Notes under the pieces: generated by a model
What the model saw: only the letters and a program-made list of their open reading frames with translations
What the model was told of the DNA's origin: nothing
Databases searched by the model: none
NCBI GenBank assembly: GCA_013364255.1
Contig: CP054936.1
Location: 6,032,353 to 6,096,352, forward strand
Length of the DNA: 64,000 nt
Reading direction: 5' to 3'
Source of the DNA: Streptomyces seoulensis
GTDB taxonomy: Bacteria > Actinomycetota > Actinomycetes > Streptomycetales > Streptomycetaceae
Shown: in pieces, positions 24,987-32,563 of the stretch
Position numbering within the stretch: the stretch's first letter is position 1
Layout of the letters: each line of letters opens with the position of its first letter
Position numbers and translations under genes: made by a program

Positions 24987-25520
24987 TTACTCGGCCAGCA
25001 CCGCCTCCGCGTCCAGGGTGACGCCGACGGCCTGGATCACCGAGGCGATCTTGAACGCCTCCTGGATGACGTCACGCTCCAGGCCCGCCTTGCGCAGGAC
25101 CTGCTCGTGCGAGTCCAGGCACATGCCGCAGCCGTTGATGGCCGAGACCGCGAAGGACCACAGCTCGAAGTCGACCTTGTCGACGCCCGGGTTGCCGATG
25201 ACGTTCATCCGCAGACCGGCGCGCAGGGTGCCGTACTCGTGGTCCGACAGCAGGTGCCGGGTGCGGTAGAAGACGTTGTTCATCGCCATGACGGCCGCCG
25301 CGGACTTCGCCGCGGTGTACGCCTCGGGCGACAGGTTCGCCTTCGCCTCCGGCTCCAGCTCACGCAGGACGATCGGCGAACGCGAGGCGATCGCCGTCGC
25401 CAGCACCGTGCCCCACAGCTGCTGCGCGGGCAGGTCGCTGTTGCCGATGACCGAGCCCAGGTTGAGCTTGAGGTCCTTGGCGTAGTCCGGGACGGCGGAC
25501 TTCAGGGAGTCGAGGGACAT
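24987..25520 (-). CDS. ahpD: AhpD-type alkylhydroperoxidase
   Basis: 177 residues, all-helical AhpD fold, with catalytic CxxC at Cys131/Cys134 (INGCGMCLDSHEQ). The surrounding Glu/His proton relay (SHEQVLRKAGL) is intact and the length is typical. In actinobacteria AhpD reduces the AhpC peroxiredoxin, taking electrons from lipoylated dihydrolipoamide acyltransferase. The gene follows ahpC by three bases on the same strand, so the two form an operon. The divergent oxyR is the expected regulator. Confidence 0.96.
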   Translation of the reverse strand: MSLDSLKSAVPDYAKDLKLNLGSVIGNSDLPAQQLWGTVLATAIASRSPIVLRELEPEAKANLSPEAYTAAKSAAAVMAMNNVFYRTRHLLSDHEYGTLRAGLRMNVIGNPGVDKVDFELWSFAVSAINGCGMCLDSHEQVLRKAGLERDVIQEAFKIASVIQAVGVTLDAEAVLAE

Positions 25521-25523
25521 GCC

Positions 25524-26078
25524 TCACTCACCAGCCAGCAGCGCGACCGGGTCCAGGGTCTCGTCGCCCTTGCTCCAGTTGCACGGGCACAGCTCGTCGG
25601 TCTGCAGGGCGTCCAGGACCCGCAGGACCTCCTTCGGGTTCCGGCCGACGGAGCCCGCGGTGACCATCGTGAACTGGATCTCGTGGTTGGGGTCCACGAC
25701 GAACACGGCGCGCTGCGCGAAGCCGTCCTCGCCCTCGATGCCCAGCGCGCGCATCAGCTCGTGCTTGGAGTCGGCCATCATCGGGAACGGCAGGTCGGTC
25801 AGGTCCGGGTGGTCCTTGCGCCAGGCGTGGTGCACGAACTCGGAGTCGCCGGAGAAGCCGAGGATCTGGGCGTCGCGGTCGGCGAACTCCTCGTTCAGCT
25901 TGCCGAACGCGGCGATCTCGGTCGGGCAGACGAAGGTGAAGTCCTTGGGCCAGGCGAAGACCACCAGCCACTTGCCCTCGTAGGACTTGTGGTGGATCTG
26001 CTCGAACTCCTTGCCCTTCTCCAGCGAGACGCAGGCGGACAGTTCGAACTCGGGGAACTTGTCACCGACAGTGAGCAC
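25524..26078 (-). CDS. ahpC: AhpC peroxiredoxin
   Basis: A 184-residue 2-Cys peroxiredoxin that reduces hydrogen peroxide, alkyl peroxides and peroxynitrite. The peroxidatic Cys51 lies in DFTFVCPTEIAAFG and the C-terminal resolving cysteine in ELCPCNWSKGDE. The start is GTG 26078 with AAGGAG five bases upstream; longer in-frame starts reach into the promoter region and are not credible. It is divergent from oxyR across 133 bp and is followed directly by ahpD. Confidence 0.97.
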   Translation of the reverse strand: MLTVGDKFPEFELSACVSLEKGKEFEQIHHKSYEGKWLVVFAWPKDFTFVCPTEIAAFGKLNEEFADRDAQILGFSGDSEFVHHAWRKDHPDLTDLPFPMMADSKHELMRALGIEGEDGFAQRAVFVVDPNHEIQFTMVTAGSVGRNPKEVLRVLDALQTDELCPCNWSKGDETLDPVALLAGE

Positions 26079-26211
26079 ACGCTCTCCTTGCAGCGAAGAA
26101 ACACCGGTTTCGCCCGTGTTTCCCATGGGTTGGACCATCCTGATGTTGGCACAGGGTGCATTGATTACGGAAATAGCTACACTCGGTCGTGTTGATCGGA
26201 GGTAGTTATCA
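26079..26211. promoter_or_regulatory. Divergent ahpC/oxyR control region
   Basis: A 133-bp region that is AT-richer than its surroundings, with GATTACGGAAATAGCTAC near 26163-26180 and GGAGG before the oxyR GTG. OxyR would be expected to bind here and control both directions, as known for oxyR-ahpCD pairs in Streptomyces. I could not define a single palindromic core by eye. Confidence 0.6.
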
Positions 26212-27171
26212 GTGAGCGTCGGTAACACCGGCAGACGGAAGCATCTGCCCAGTTTGTCCCAGCTGCGCGCGTTCGCCGCCGTGGCCGAGCACCTGCACTT
26301 CCGGGACGCCGCCGCCGACATCGGCATGAGCCAGCCGGCCCTGTCCAGCGCCGTGTCCACCCTGGAGGAGACACTCGGTGTCACCCTGGTGGAGCGTACG
26401 ACGCGCAAGGTGCTGCTCTCGCCCGCGGGGGAGCGCCTGGCCGTCCGGGCCAGGGCGGTGCTGGAGGAGGTCGGCGCGCTGCTGGAGGAGGCCGAGGCGG
26501 TCCGGGCGCCCTTCACCGGCGTCCTGCGCCTGGGCGTCATCCCGACCGTCGCCCCCTATCTGCTGCCCACCGTCCTGCGCCTGGTCCACGGCCGCTACCC
26601 GGACCTCGACCTCCAGGTGCACGAGGAGCAGACCGCGAGCCTGCTGGACGGACTGGCCGGCGGCCGGCTGGACCTGCTGCTCCTGGCGGTGCCGCTCGGG
26701 ATGCCCGGGGTGGCGGAACTGCCCCTGTTCGACGAGGACTTCGTCCTGGTCACCCCGCTGGACCACGGCCTCGGCGGCCGCGAGGGCATACCGCGCGAGG
26801 CCCTGAGGGAACTGAACCTGCTGCTGCTCGACGAGGGCCACTGCCTGCGCGACCAGGCCCTGGACATCTGCCGTGAGGCCGGCCGGGAGAACGCCCCGGT
26901 CACCACCACCGCGGCCGGCCTGTCCACCCTGGTCCAGCTCGTCGCCGGGGGCCTCGGCTGCACGCTGCTGCCGCGCACCGCCCTGAAGGTCGAGATCTCC
27001 CGCAGCAGCCAGCTGCTGACCGGCTCCTTCGCCGAACCGGCCCCCTCCCGCCGGATCGCCCTCGCCATGCGCGGCAGCACGGCCCGCGCCGCCGAGTACC
27101 GCGAACTGGCCGCCGCCCTGCGCACCAGCCTGCGGGCCCTGCCGGTACGCGTCCTGGACCCGGCGGCCTGA
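26212..27171 (+). CDS. oxyR: OxyR, LysR-type peroxide sensor
   Basis: 319 residues: an N-terminal winged HTH (about 15-75; LSQLRAFAAVAEHLHFRDAA, then MSQPALSSAVSTLEE) and a C-terminal sensor domain. Two cysteines nine residues apart, Cys211 and Cys220 (GHCLRDQALDIC), match the redox-active pair of OxyR (Cys199/Cys208 in E. coli), which separates it from other LysR proteins. It is divergent from ahpC-ahpD, its usual targets. The start is GTG 26212 with GGAGG nine bases upstream. A perfect 18-bp hairpin terminator follows. Confidence 0.96.
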   Translation: MSVGNTGRRKHLPSLSQLRAFAAVAEHLHFRDAAADIGMSQPALSSAVSTLEETLGVTLVERTTRKVLLSPAGERLAVRARAVLEEVGALLEEAEAVRAPFTGVLRLGVIPTVAPYLLPTVLRLVHGRYPDLDLQVHEEQTASLLDGLAGGRLDLLLLAVPLGMPGVAELPLFDEDFVLVTPLDHGLGGREGIPREALRELNLLLLDEGHCLRDQALDICREAGRENAPVTTTAAGLSTLVQLVAGGLGCTLLPRTALKVEISRSSQLLTGSFAEPAPSRRIALAMRGSTARAAEYRELAAALRTSLRALPVRVLDPAA

Positions 27172-27213
27172 GAACGGCCCGGAGCCGTACACCGCGCGAG
27201 CCCGCACGCCACG

Positions 27214-27252
27214 CGTGATGGTCCCCTCCCCGGCGGGGAGGGGACCATCACG
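27214..27252. terminator. Bidirectional hairpin terminator between oxyR and ABC permease
   Basis: Perfect 18-bp arms (27214-27231 and 27235-27252) around the loop GGC. It lies between two convergent genes and can serve both. No strong U-tract is present on either side. Confidence 0.88.
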
Positions 27253-27272
27253 GCTTTCCGAGGGCAGGCCGG

Positions 27273-29612
27273 CTACTCCGTGCGCAGCCCCTCCGGCCGC
27301 ATCAGCCGCAGCAGCGGCGGCAGGCTCAGCAAGGTCACCACCAGGACGATCCCCGCGCCGATGCCGGTCATCGTCAGCACGCTCGACCAGTCCACGGACA
27401 CGGTCGTGGCGGTCATCTTCAGCAGCACCGTGCCCAGCGTCAGACCCACGGCCGAGGCCAGCAGCAGGCCGAGCGCGACCGGTACGGCCGTCTGCCACAG
27501 CACCGACAGGCTCAGCGTGCGCCGCCGGGTGCCGAAGGCGACCAGCGCCGACAGCAGCTTGCGGCGTTCGCGCAGCTGCTCCAGCTGCGACACCAGCAGG
27601 CTCGCCCCGATCAGCGCCAGCACACAGGTCGCGCCGACCAGCAGCCCGGTGCGGATGGAGGCGAACTTCTTGGACTCCTCGTTGCGCGTCCAGACCATCA
27701 CGTTGGCGAACGGGTCCACGGCGGCGGCCGCGTTGCGCACGTACTCGCGCACGTCGGGCACGGCGTCGTCGAGCGAGACGTAGGCCTGCGCCACGGGCTG
27801 TCCGGCGGCGGCCGGCACCGCGCCCCGGGTGAGCAGGAAGCCGTCGTGCTCCATGCCGCTCGGGTCGGTGCCGGGGGCGACCTTCCTGATCCCTTGCGGC
27901 ACCGTCCAGCGCGCCTCGCGGCCGGCGTCCATGCCCTGGTCGGTGTCCAGGTAGAGCTTCTTGCCGGGCTTGGCCAGGACGGGGGTGTCGGTGTCGTAGT
28001 CGGCGGCCGCGACGACGAAGGCGTCGCCGTCGCGGCACGAGGGCAGGGCCGCCACCTCGCGCAGCGCCGCGCAGTCGCCGATGGTCACCGGCGAGTTGCG
28101 GTTCTGGCCGCCGGCCGACTTGACGCTGGCGTCGGAGAGGTTGCCGCCGGCCAGCGCGACGACCTTGCGCACGCCCCGGACCGAACGGAACTTCGCCACC
28201 GCCTCGTCGGCGTCCACCCCGCGCGAGAGCTGGACCTCGACCTGGGCCCGGTTCACGTCGTTCCTGGACGCCTTGGTGTAGTCGCCCTCCACGCCCGCGA
28301 AGAGCATCTGCAGGGCGATCGCGCCGGCCACCGCGACCGCGATGCCGTTCACCATGCGGGCCGCCGTGCCGCTGCTCAACTGAAGCCGCCGTACCGCGAG
28401 TTGCCAGGACACGGAGCCGTTTCCGAGTCGGGCGACGACCGCCTCCACGATCCACGGCAGCAGCGCCGTCACCCCGACCAGCAGCGCGATCACACCGCCG
28501 GCGACCAGGTACTGGTTGAAGTCGCCCTCCGTGCGGCCCTTGCCGATCATCGGGTAGAGCATCGCCAGGCCGATCACCGGCAGCAGCAGCCGCCACCACA
28601 GCCGGCGCCGGGCCGGCCGGGTCGTGCGGACCACGCCGAGCGGTTCGATGACCACCCCGCGCAGCGCGAGCAGGGTGACCAGCACCGCGGCCGCCGGGAC
28701 GGCCACGGCGACCAGCACCGCGAGGGCGGGCGCCGGGTTGAGGTAGCTCGGGAACACGCTGACGTCGAGGACCTCCAGCGAACCGGCCAGCTGACGGCCG
28801 AGCAGGAAGAACACCGTGCCGAGGACCAGCCCGAGCAGCGAGCCCGCCAGCGCCTCGCCCGCCGCGATCCGGCGGGTCATCCGGCTGTCCGAGCCGACCA
28901 GCCGCAGCGCGGCCAGCCGGCGGTCGCGCTGCTCGCCGCCGAAACGCACCGCCGCCGTGATGAACACCGCCACCGGCATCAGCAGCACCACGAAGACCAC
29001 CAGCACCAGCAGGATCAGCACCGGGTCCGATTTGGCCGACACCGGGTTGGGAGTGCCGTACTCGCTGATCCGCGCCGTCTGCCAGCCGTTGATGTGCGGG
29101 GCGAGGCCGGTCGCGCCGGCGTAGTAGGCCAGTTCCTGCGAGCCGATCAGCCCGCTCTCGGCGATGGTCCCGGTCACCCGGTACGGCAGCCGCTCGCGCA
29201 GCAGCCGGCCGTCGCCGGAGTCGAGCAGCTTCTTCAGCGCGGGGGAGACCACCATGTCGCCCGGCGCCGGGTACTTCGCGAGCCCCGGCGCGATCGGCGC
29301 GCGCGGTCCCTCGGGCTCCACCAGCCGCCCGCGGATGTCCTTGTTCCCGTAGGTGGTGTCGACGTCGGCGATGACGAGGGTGTCGTCGGCCTTCGGCTTG
29401 ACCTTCTGGCTGTAGGTGTAGTCGGAGCGGGCCTCGCCGCGGTCGTGGCGCACGTTCAGCGCGCTCGGTATCGCGGTGGTCAGCAGCAGCAGCGCCACGC
29501 CGAGCCCGACGCCGACCGCCGTCAGCAGCACCCGGGTCCACCCCTCGCGCCCGCCGGTGAACGCGAACTTCGCGCCCAGCCGCAGGTCGGCGGCCCATTG
29601 GCGGAGGTTCAT
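27273..29612 (-). CDS. FtsX-like ABC transporter permease
   Basis: A 779-residue integral membrane protein with two FtsX/MacB-type permease units. There is an N-terminal helix, a large extracytoplasmic domain (about 45-180), helices near 195-330 with the motif FGGEQRDRRLAALRLVGSDS, a second soluble domain (about 430-620) and C-terminal helices (VLALIGASLLVSQLEQLRER, then RKLLSALVAFGTRRRTL). The repeated cytoplasmic coupling motif (RRLAALR and RKLLSALVAFG) contacts the ATPase. It is probably an exporter of a lipid, peptide or antibiotic, or a mechanotransmitter. Its ATG overlaps the ATPase stop by four bases, and a PadR regulator gene precedes both. Confidence 0.9.
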   Translation of the reverse strand: MNLRQWAADLRLGAKFAFTGGREGWTRVLLTAVGVGLGVALLLLTTAIPSALNVRHDRGEARSDYTYSQKVKPKADDTLVIADVDTTYGNKDIRGRLVEPEGPRAPIAPGLAKYPAPGDMVVSPALKKLLDSGDGRLLRERLPYRVTGTIAESGLIGSQELAYYAGATGLAPHINGWQTARISEYGTPNPVSAKSDPVLILLVLVVFVVLLMPVAVFITAAVRFGGEQRDRRLAALRLVGSDSRMTRRIAAGEALAGSLLGLVLGTVFFLLGRQLAGSLEVLDVSVFPSYLNPAPALAVLVAVAVPAAAVLVTLLALRGVVIEPLGVVRTTRPARRRLWWRLLLPVIGLAMLYPMIGKGRTEGDFNQYLVAGGVIALLVGVTALLPWIVEAVVARLGNGSVSWQLAVRRLQLSSGTAARMVNGIAVAVAGAIALQMLFAGVEGDYTKASRNDVNRAQVEVQLSRGVDADEAVAKFRSVRGVRKVVALAGGNLSDASVKSAGGQNRNSPVTIGDCAALREVAALPSCRDGDAFVVAAADYDTDTPVLAKPGKKLYLDTDQGMDAGREARWTVPQGIRKVAPGTDPSGMEHDGFLLTRGAVPAAAGQPVAQAYVSLDDAVPDVREYVRNAAAAVDPFANVMVWTRNEESKKFASIRTGLLVGATCVLALIGASLLVSQLEQLRERRKLLSALVAFGTRRRTLSLSVLWQTAVPVALGLLLASAVGLTLGTVLLKMTATTVSVDWSSVLTMTGIGAGIVLVVTLLSLPPLLRLMRPEGLRTE

Positions 29613-30298
29613 ACGAGCCGCTCCATGTCCCGGGACCTGCCGTCGCGCACGACGATCTCGCGGTCGGAGTAGGCGGCGACCCGCGCCTCGTGGGTGACCA
29701 GGACGACGGCGGCGTTGGCGGACCGGGCGGCCTCGGTGAACAGTTCCATCACGCGCTCGCCGTTGAGCGAGTCGAGCGCGCCGGTCGGCTCGTCGGCGAA
29801 CAGCACCCGGGGCCCGGAGACCAGCGACCGGGCGACGGCCACCCGCTGGCCCTGGCCGCCGGAGACCTCGCCCGGCCGCTTCTTCGCCAGGTCGTCGACC
29901 TCCAGCCGGGCCATCCAGGAGAGCGCGGCCCGCTCGGCCTCCTTGCGGGAGGTGCCGTTCAGGCGCAGCGGCAGGGCCACGTTCTCCACGCAGGTGAGTT
30001 CGGGCACCAGCTGGCCGAACTGGAAGACGAAGCCGAACTCCGAGCGGCGCAGGGCGCTGCGCTGGGCGTCGGACATGGCGGACAGCTCGCGGCCGTCGTA
30101 GGTGATCGAGCCGGAGTCCGGGGTGACGATCCCGGCCAGGCAGTGCAGCAGGGTGGACTTGCCGGAGCCGGAGGGGCCCATCACGGCGACCACCTCGCCG
30201 GGGTGGATGGAGAACTCGGCGCCGTCCAGCGCGGTGGTCGGGCCGTAGGCCTTGCGCAGGTTCTCGGCGGTCAGCAGGGAGCCGGGGGGAGGGGTCAT
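29609..30298 (-). CDS. ABC transporter ATP-binding protein (MacB/LolD type)
   Basis: 229 residues with a complete ABC cassette: Walker A GPSGSGKSTLLHCLAG, Q-loop FVFQFGQLVPEL, signature VSGGQGQRVAVARSL, Walker B RVLFADEPTGALDS and switch His LVTHEARVAAYSD. In the signature LSGGQ the first residue is Val, a common variant. ATG 30298 overlaps the PadR stop as ATGA, so translation is coupled; a longer in-frame start would run into the PadR gene. It energises the FtsX-like permease encoded directly downstream. Confidence 0.95.
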   Translation of the reverse strand: MTPPPGSLLTAENLRKAYGPTTALDGAEFSIHPGEVVAVMGPSGSGKSTLLHCLAGIVTPDSGSITYDGRELSAMSDAQRSALRRSEFGFVFQFGQLVPELTCVENVALPLRLNGTSRKEAERAALSWMARLEVDDLAKKRPGEVSGGQGQRVAVARSLVSGPRVLFADEPTGALDSLNGERVMELFTEAARSANAAVVLVTHEARVAAYSDREIVVRDGRSRDMERLV

Positions 30299-30819
30299 CG
30301 GGTCACCGCCGCCCGGAGCTTGTCGAGGCGCGCGGCGGTCAGTTCCAGCCACCTGAGGTCGGCCTCCAGGTGGAACAGGGCGTGGTCGCAGACGAGCTGG
30401 TCGGCGAGGTCGCCGTTGCGCTTGCGGTCGGTCAGGATCCGCATGCTGCGCAGGTGCTCGGAGCGCTGCGTGTCGAGGATGTCGGCGGCGTCGCGGTGGG
30501 TGAGCAGCGCGAGGACGACCTTGGTGTAGAGGGTCGACTGAAGGTAGGGCTCGGGCTTCTCCGGCGTGGCCAGCCAGCGTTCGACGTCGGTGACGCCGGC
30601 GTCGGTGATGGCGTAGCGCTTGCGCTCGGGGCCGCCGCCGGCCTCGATGCCGTCGACTTCGACGAGGCCGTTCTTCAGCAGCCGGGACATCGTCGAGTAG
30701 ACCTGGCCGTAGTGCAGCGGCCGGTCGTGACCGAACTTCTCGTCGAAGGCCCGCTTCAGGTCGTAACCGTGACGCGGTCCGGACTCCAGGAGCCCCAGGA
30801 GGGTGTGACCGATGGACAT
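30295..30819 (-). CDS. PadR-family transcriptional regulator
   Basis: 174 residues. The N-terminal winged helix (about 4-85) has the PadR signature ILLGLLESGPRHGYDLKR-like stretch and HYGQVYSTMSRLLKNGLVEV. A C-terminal helical dimerisation part (about 95-174) places it in the longer subfamily. It is the first gene of an operon with the ABC ATPase and permease, overlapping the former by four bases. PadR proteins beside drug-type exporters usually repress their own operon until a ligand binds. Two direct copies of CGTGTATAC lie 18 bp before the start and are the likely operator. Confidence 0.93.
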   Translation of the reverse strand: MSIGHTLLGLLESGPRHGYDLKRAFDEKFGHDRPLHYGQVYSTMSRLLKNGLVEVDGIEAGGGPERKRYAITDAGVTDVERWLATPEKPEPYLQSTLYTKVVLALLTHRDAADILDTQRSEHLRSMRILTDRKRNGDLADQLVCDHALFHLEADLRWLELTAARLDKLRAAVTR

Positions 30820-30837
30820 GGAGAGCACTCTACACAC

Positions 30838-30859
30838 CGTGTATACGTGCCGTGTATAC
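30838..30859. promoter_or_regulatory. Candidate PadR operator (CGTGTATAC repeat)
   Basis: CGTGTATAC occurs at 30838-30846 and 30851-30859, 13 bp apart. Each contains the palindrome GTATAC. The position overlaps the expected promoter of the padR-ABC operon. Confidence 0.6.
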
Positions 30860-30963
30860 GCCGAGGGTGTAGCCGATGGCGAGGGGTGTTCCCGCGCAGG
30901 TGAGCGCCGTTTGTCACGGTTCCGCTACGGCGGTGGCCGGAGCCGGACCGGGCGGGGCGCGGG

Positions 30964-31080
30964 GTCAGCGGGGGCGGGACTACGGGGTCGGCGGGGGCGG
31001 GGGCTACGGGGTCGGCGGGGGCGGGGGCCAGGGGGCCGGCGGGGGCGGGGCTAGGGGGCCGGCGGGGGCGGGGTGCGGGG
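30964..31080. repeat. GC-rich 23-24-bp tandem repeat (five copies)
   Basis: The units start near 30964, 30987, 31011, 31035 and 31058, with consensus G(T/C)CGGCGGGGGCGGGG followed by a CTACGGG or CCAGGGG tail. The last two copies run into the 3' end of the ribbon-helix-helix gene and encode its Pro-rich tail. Confidence 0.85.
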
Positions 31081-31302
31081 CGGGCGGCCGCGGCGGGGGA
31101 GGGGGCCGGTCTCGCCGGGCAGCCGGCCGGCCTCGGCCAGGGCGCGGCGCAGCAGGTACTCGATCTGGGCGTTGGCCGAGCGCAGTTCGTCCGACGCCCA
31201 GCGCGCCAGCGCGTCGTAGACGGACGGGTCCAGCCGCAGCAGCACCTGCTTGCGCTGCTGCGGCCGGCGCCGGGCGGGCGTGCCCTCCTCGGGTGCGGTC
31301 AC
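31051..31302 (-). CDS. Small ribbon-helix-helix protein
   Basis: 83 residues. The central part, RKQVLLRLDPSVYDALARWA followed by NAQIEYLLRRALAEAGR, fits the Arc/MetJ ribbon-helix-helix pattern (one strand, two helices). A basic N-terminus and a Pro/Arg-rich tail flank it. The GTG start overlaps the SPFH stop (GTGA), so the two are translated together. Such RHH genes next to SPFH genes recur in Streptomyces. It is probably the repressor of this operon, with the palindrome at 32369 as its candidate operator. The tail is encoded by a GC-rich tandem repeat. Confidence 0.75.
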   Translation of the reverse strand: MTAPEEGTPARRRPQQRKQVLLRLDPSVYDALARWASDELRSANAQIEYLLRRALAEAGRLPGETGPLPRRGRPPRTPPPPAP

Positions 31303-32288
31303 TGGTAGAGCGTCCCGGTGTTGAGGACCGGCTGCGGCGCCCGGTCCCCGCACAGCACCACCATCAGGTTCGACACCATCGCCGCCTTCCGTTCGTCGTC
31401 GAGCTCCACGATGTCCCGCTCGGCGATCCGGGCGAGCGCCGCCTCCACCATGCCGACGGCGCCGTCCACGATCTCGCGCCGGGCGGCGACCACCGCGCCC
31501 GCCTGCTGCCGCTGGAGCATCGCCGAGGCGATCTCGGGGGCGTAGGCGAGGTGGGTGAAGCGCGACTCGATGATCTGCACCCCGGCCGCCTCCACGCGCG
31601 CGTGCAGTTCGAGGGCGAGCTTCTCGGTGATCTCCTCGGCGTTGCCGCGCAGCGACAGACCGGCCTCGTCGTGGGCGTCGTAGGGGTACTCGATGGCGAT
31701 GTGCCGCACGGCCGCCTCGGTCTGGGTGGAGACGAACTCCAGGTAGTTGTCCACCTCGAAGGACGCCTGCGCGGTGTCCCGCACCTTCCACACCACGACC
31801 GCGGCCAGCTCGATCGGGTTGCCGTAGGCGTCGTTCACCTTCAGGACGGCGGTCTCGTGGTTGCGCACCCGGGTGGAGATCTTCTCGCGGGAGGTCAGCG
31901 GGTTGACCCAGCGCAGGCCGTCCTCGCGGATCGTGCCCCGGTAGCGGCCGAACAGCTGGACGACCCGCGCCTCGCCGGGCGCGACCATGTTGAGCCCGCA
32001 CATGGCGAGCAGCGCGGCGATGCCGACCGCGATGCCGACGACGATCAGCGCGACCTTGGGGCCGACGGCGGTGACCGCCGCGCCGGCCACCACCAGGACC
32101 ACCGCGATCACCAGGCCGAGCAGTCCGAGCAGCAGCGCGAGGCCGCCCTTGATGCTGTGCGCCGCGAACTCGCGCACCTGCGGGGCGGGCATGTCGGGCA
32201 GGTCGGCGGCTCCGGTGCCGCCAGTGCCGCCGGGTGCGGCGGCGGGGCCGGGTGTGCCGGTGGTGGGCGCAGGGTCCTGTGCGGACAT
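31299..32288 (-). CDS. SPFH/Band 7 membrane protein
   Basis: 329 residues. An acidic Pro/Ala-rich N-terminus (about 1-50) is followed by two membrane helices (about 55-80 and 85-110) and an SPFH domain (about 115-290): VAPGEARVVQLFGRYRGTIR, then LRWVNPLTSREKISTRVRNH. There is a characteristic coiled stretch with LALELHARVEAAGVQIIESR. SPFH proteins form membrane cages or microdomains that often regulate proteases. It is coupled to a small RHH gene downstream and preceded by a promoter region containing the perfect palindrome AAGTGATATCACTT. Confidence 0.9.
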   Translation of the reverse strand: MSAQDPAPTTGTPGPAAAPGGTGGTGAADLPDMPAPQVREFAAHSIKGGLALLLGLLGLVIAVVLVVAGAAVTAVGPKVALIVVGIAVGIAALLAMCGLNMVAPGEARVVQLFGRYRGTIREDGLRWVNPLTSREKISTRVRNHETAVLKVNDAYGNPIELAAVVVWKVRDTAQASFEVDNYLEFVSTQTEAAVRHIAIEYPYDAHDEAGLSLRGNAEEITEKLALELHARVEAAGVQIIESRFTHLAYAPEIASAMLQRQQAGAVVAARREIVDGAVGMVEAALARIAERDIVELDDERKAAMVSNLMVVLCGDRAPQPVLNTGTLYQ

Positions 32289-32368
32289 GGGAATCCCCCG
32301 TTCTCGTACGTTCTGCCACGGTCCGCGACGGCGGTCGCCCCGGGCGGCCGCCGTGCGTCGCTCTATCT

Positions 32369-32382
32369 AAGTGATATCACTT
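32369..32382. promoter_or_regulatory. Palindrome AAGTGATATCACTT upstream of the SPFH-RHH operon
   Basis: A 14-bp perfect palindrome 81 bp before the SPFH start, in a short AT-rich stretch that stands out from the GC-rich background. It is a plausible operator for the co-transcribed ribbon-helix-helix protein. I saw no other copy in the window. Confidence 0.6.
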
Positions 32383-32563
32383 TACCGCTCCATGGCAACC
32401 CCCGGCCCCTCTGGAGCGTCGGTTCCGTTGGGGCGGGTGCTCATTGTCACGTCCGAAAAAGGGCGGATCGCGGGGCCTTTGTCATAGAGAGCGGTGTTAG
32501 CTTTCTGAGCTGACCTGCACGTACGTGAGTGACAGCTGAGACGGAAGCGGAGCGGACGGACGC

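Noticed and set aside
24940..24990. Terminator between the AI-2E transporter and ahpD
   Set aside because: GC-rich complementary stretches exist, but no stem of convincing length without mismatches could be drawn.
26209..29598. A 1,129-codon minus-strand frame over oxyR and the ABC permease
   Set aside because: It runs antisense through oxyR and in the wrong frame through the permease; both real genes have clear motifs in other frames.
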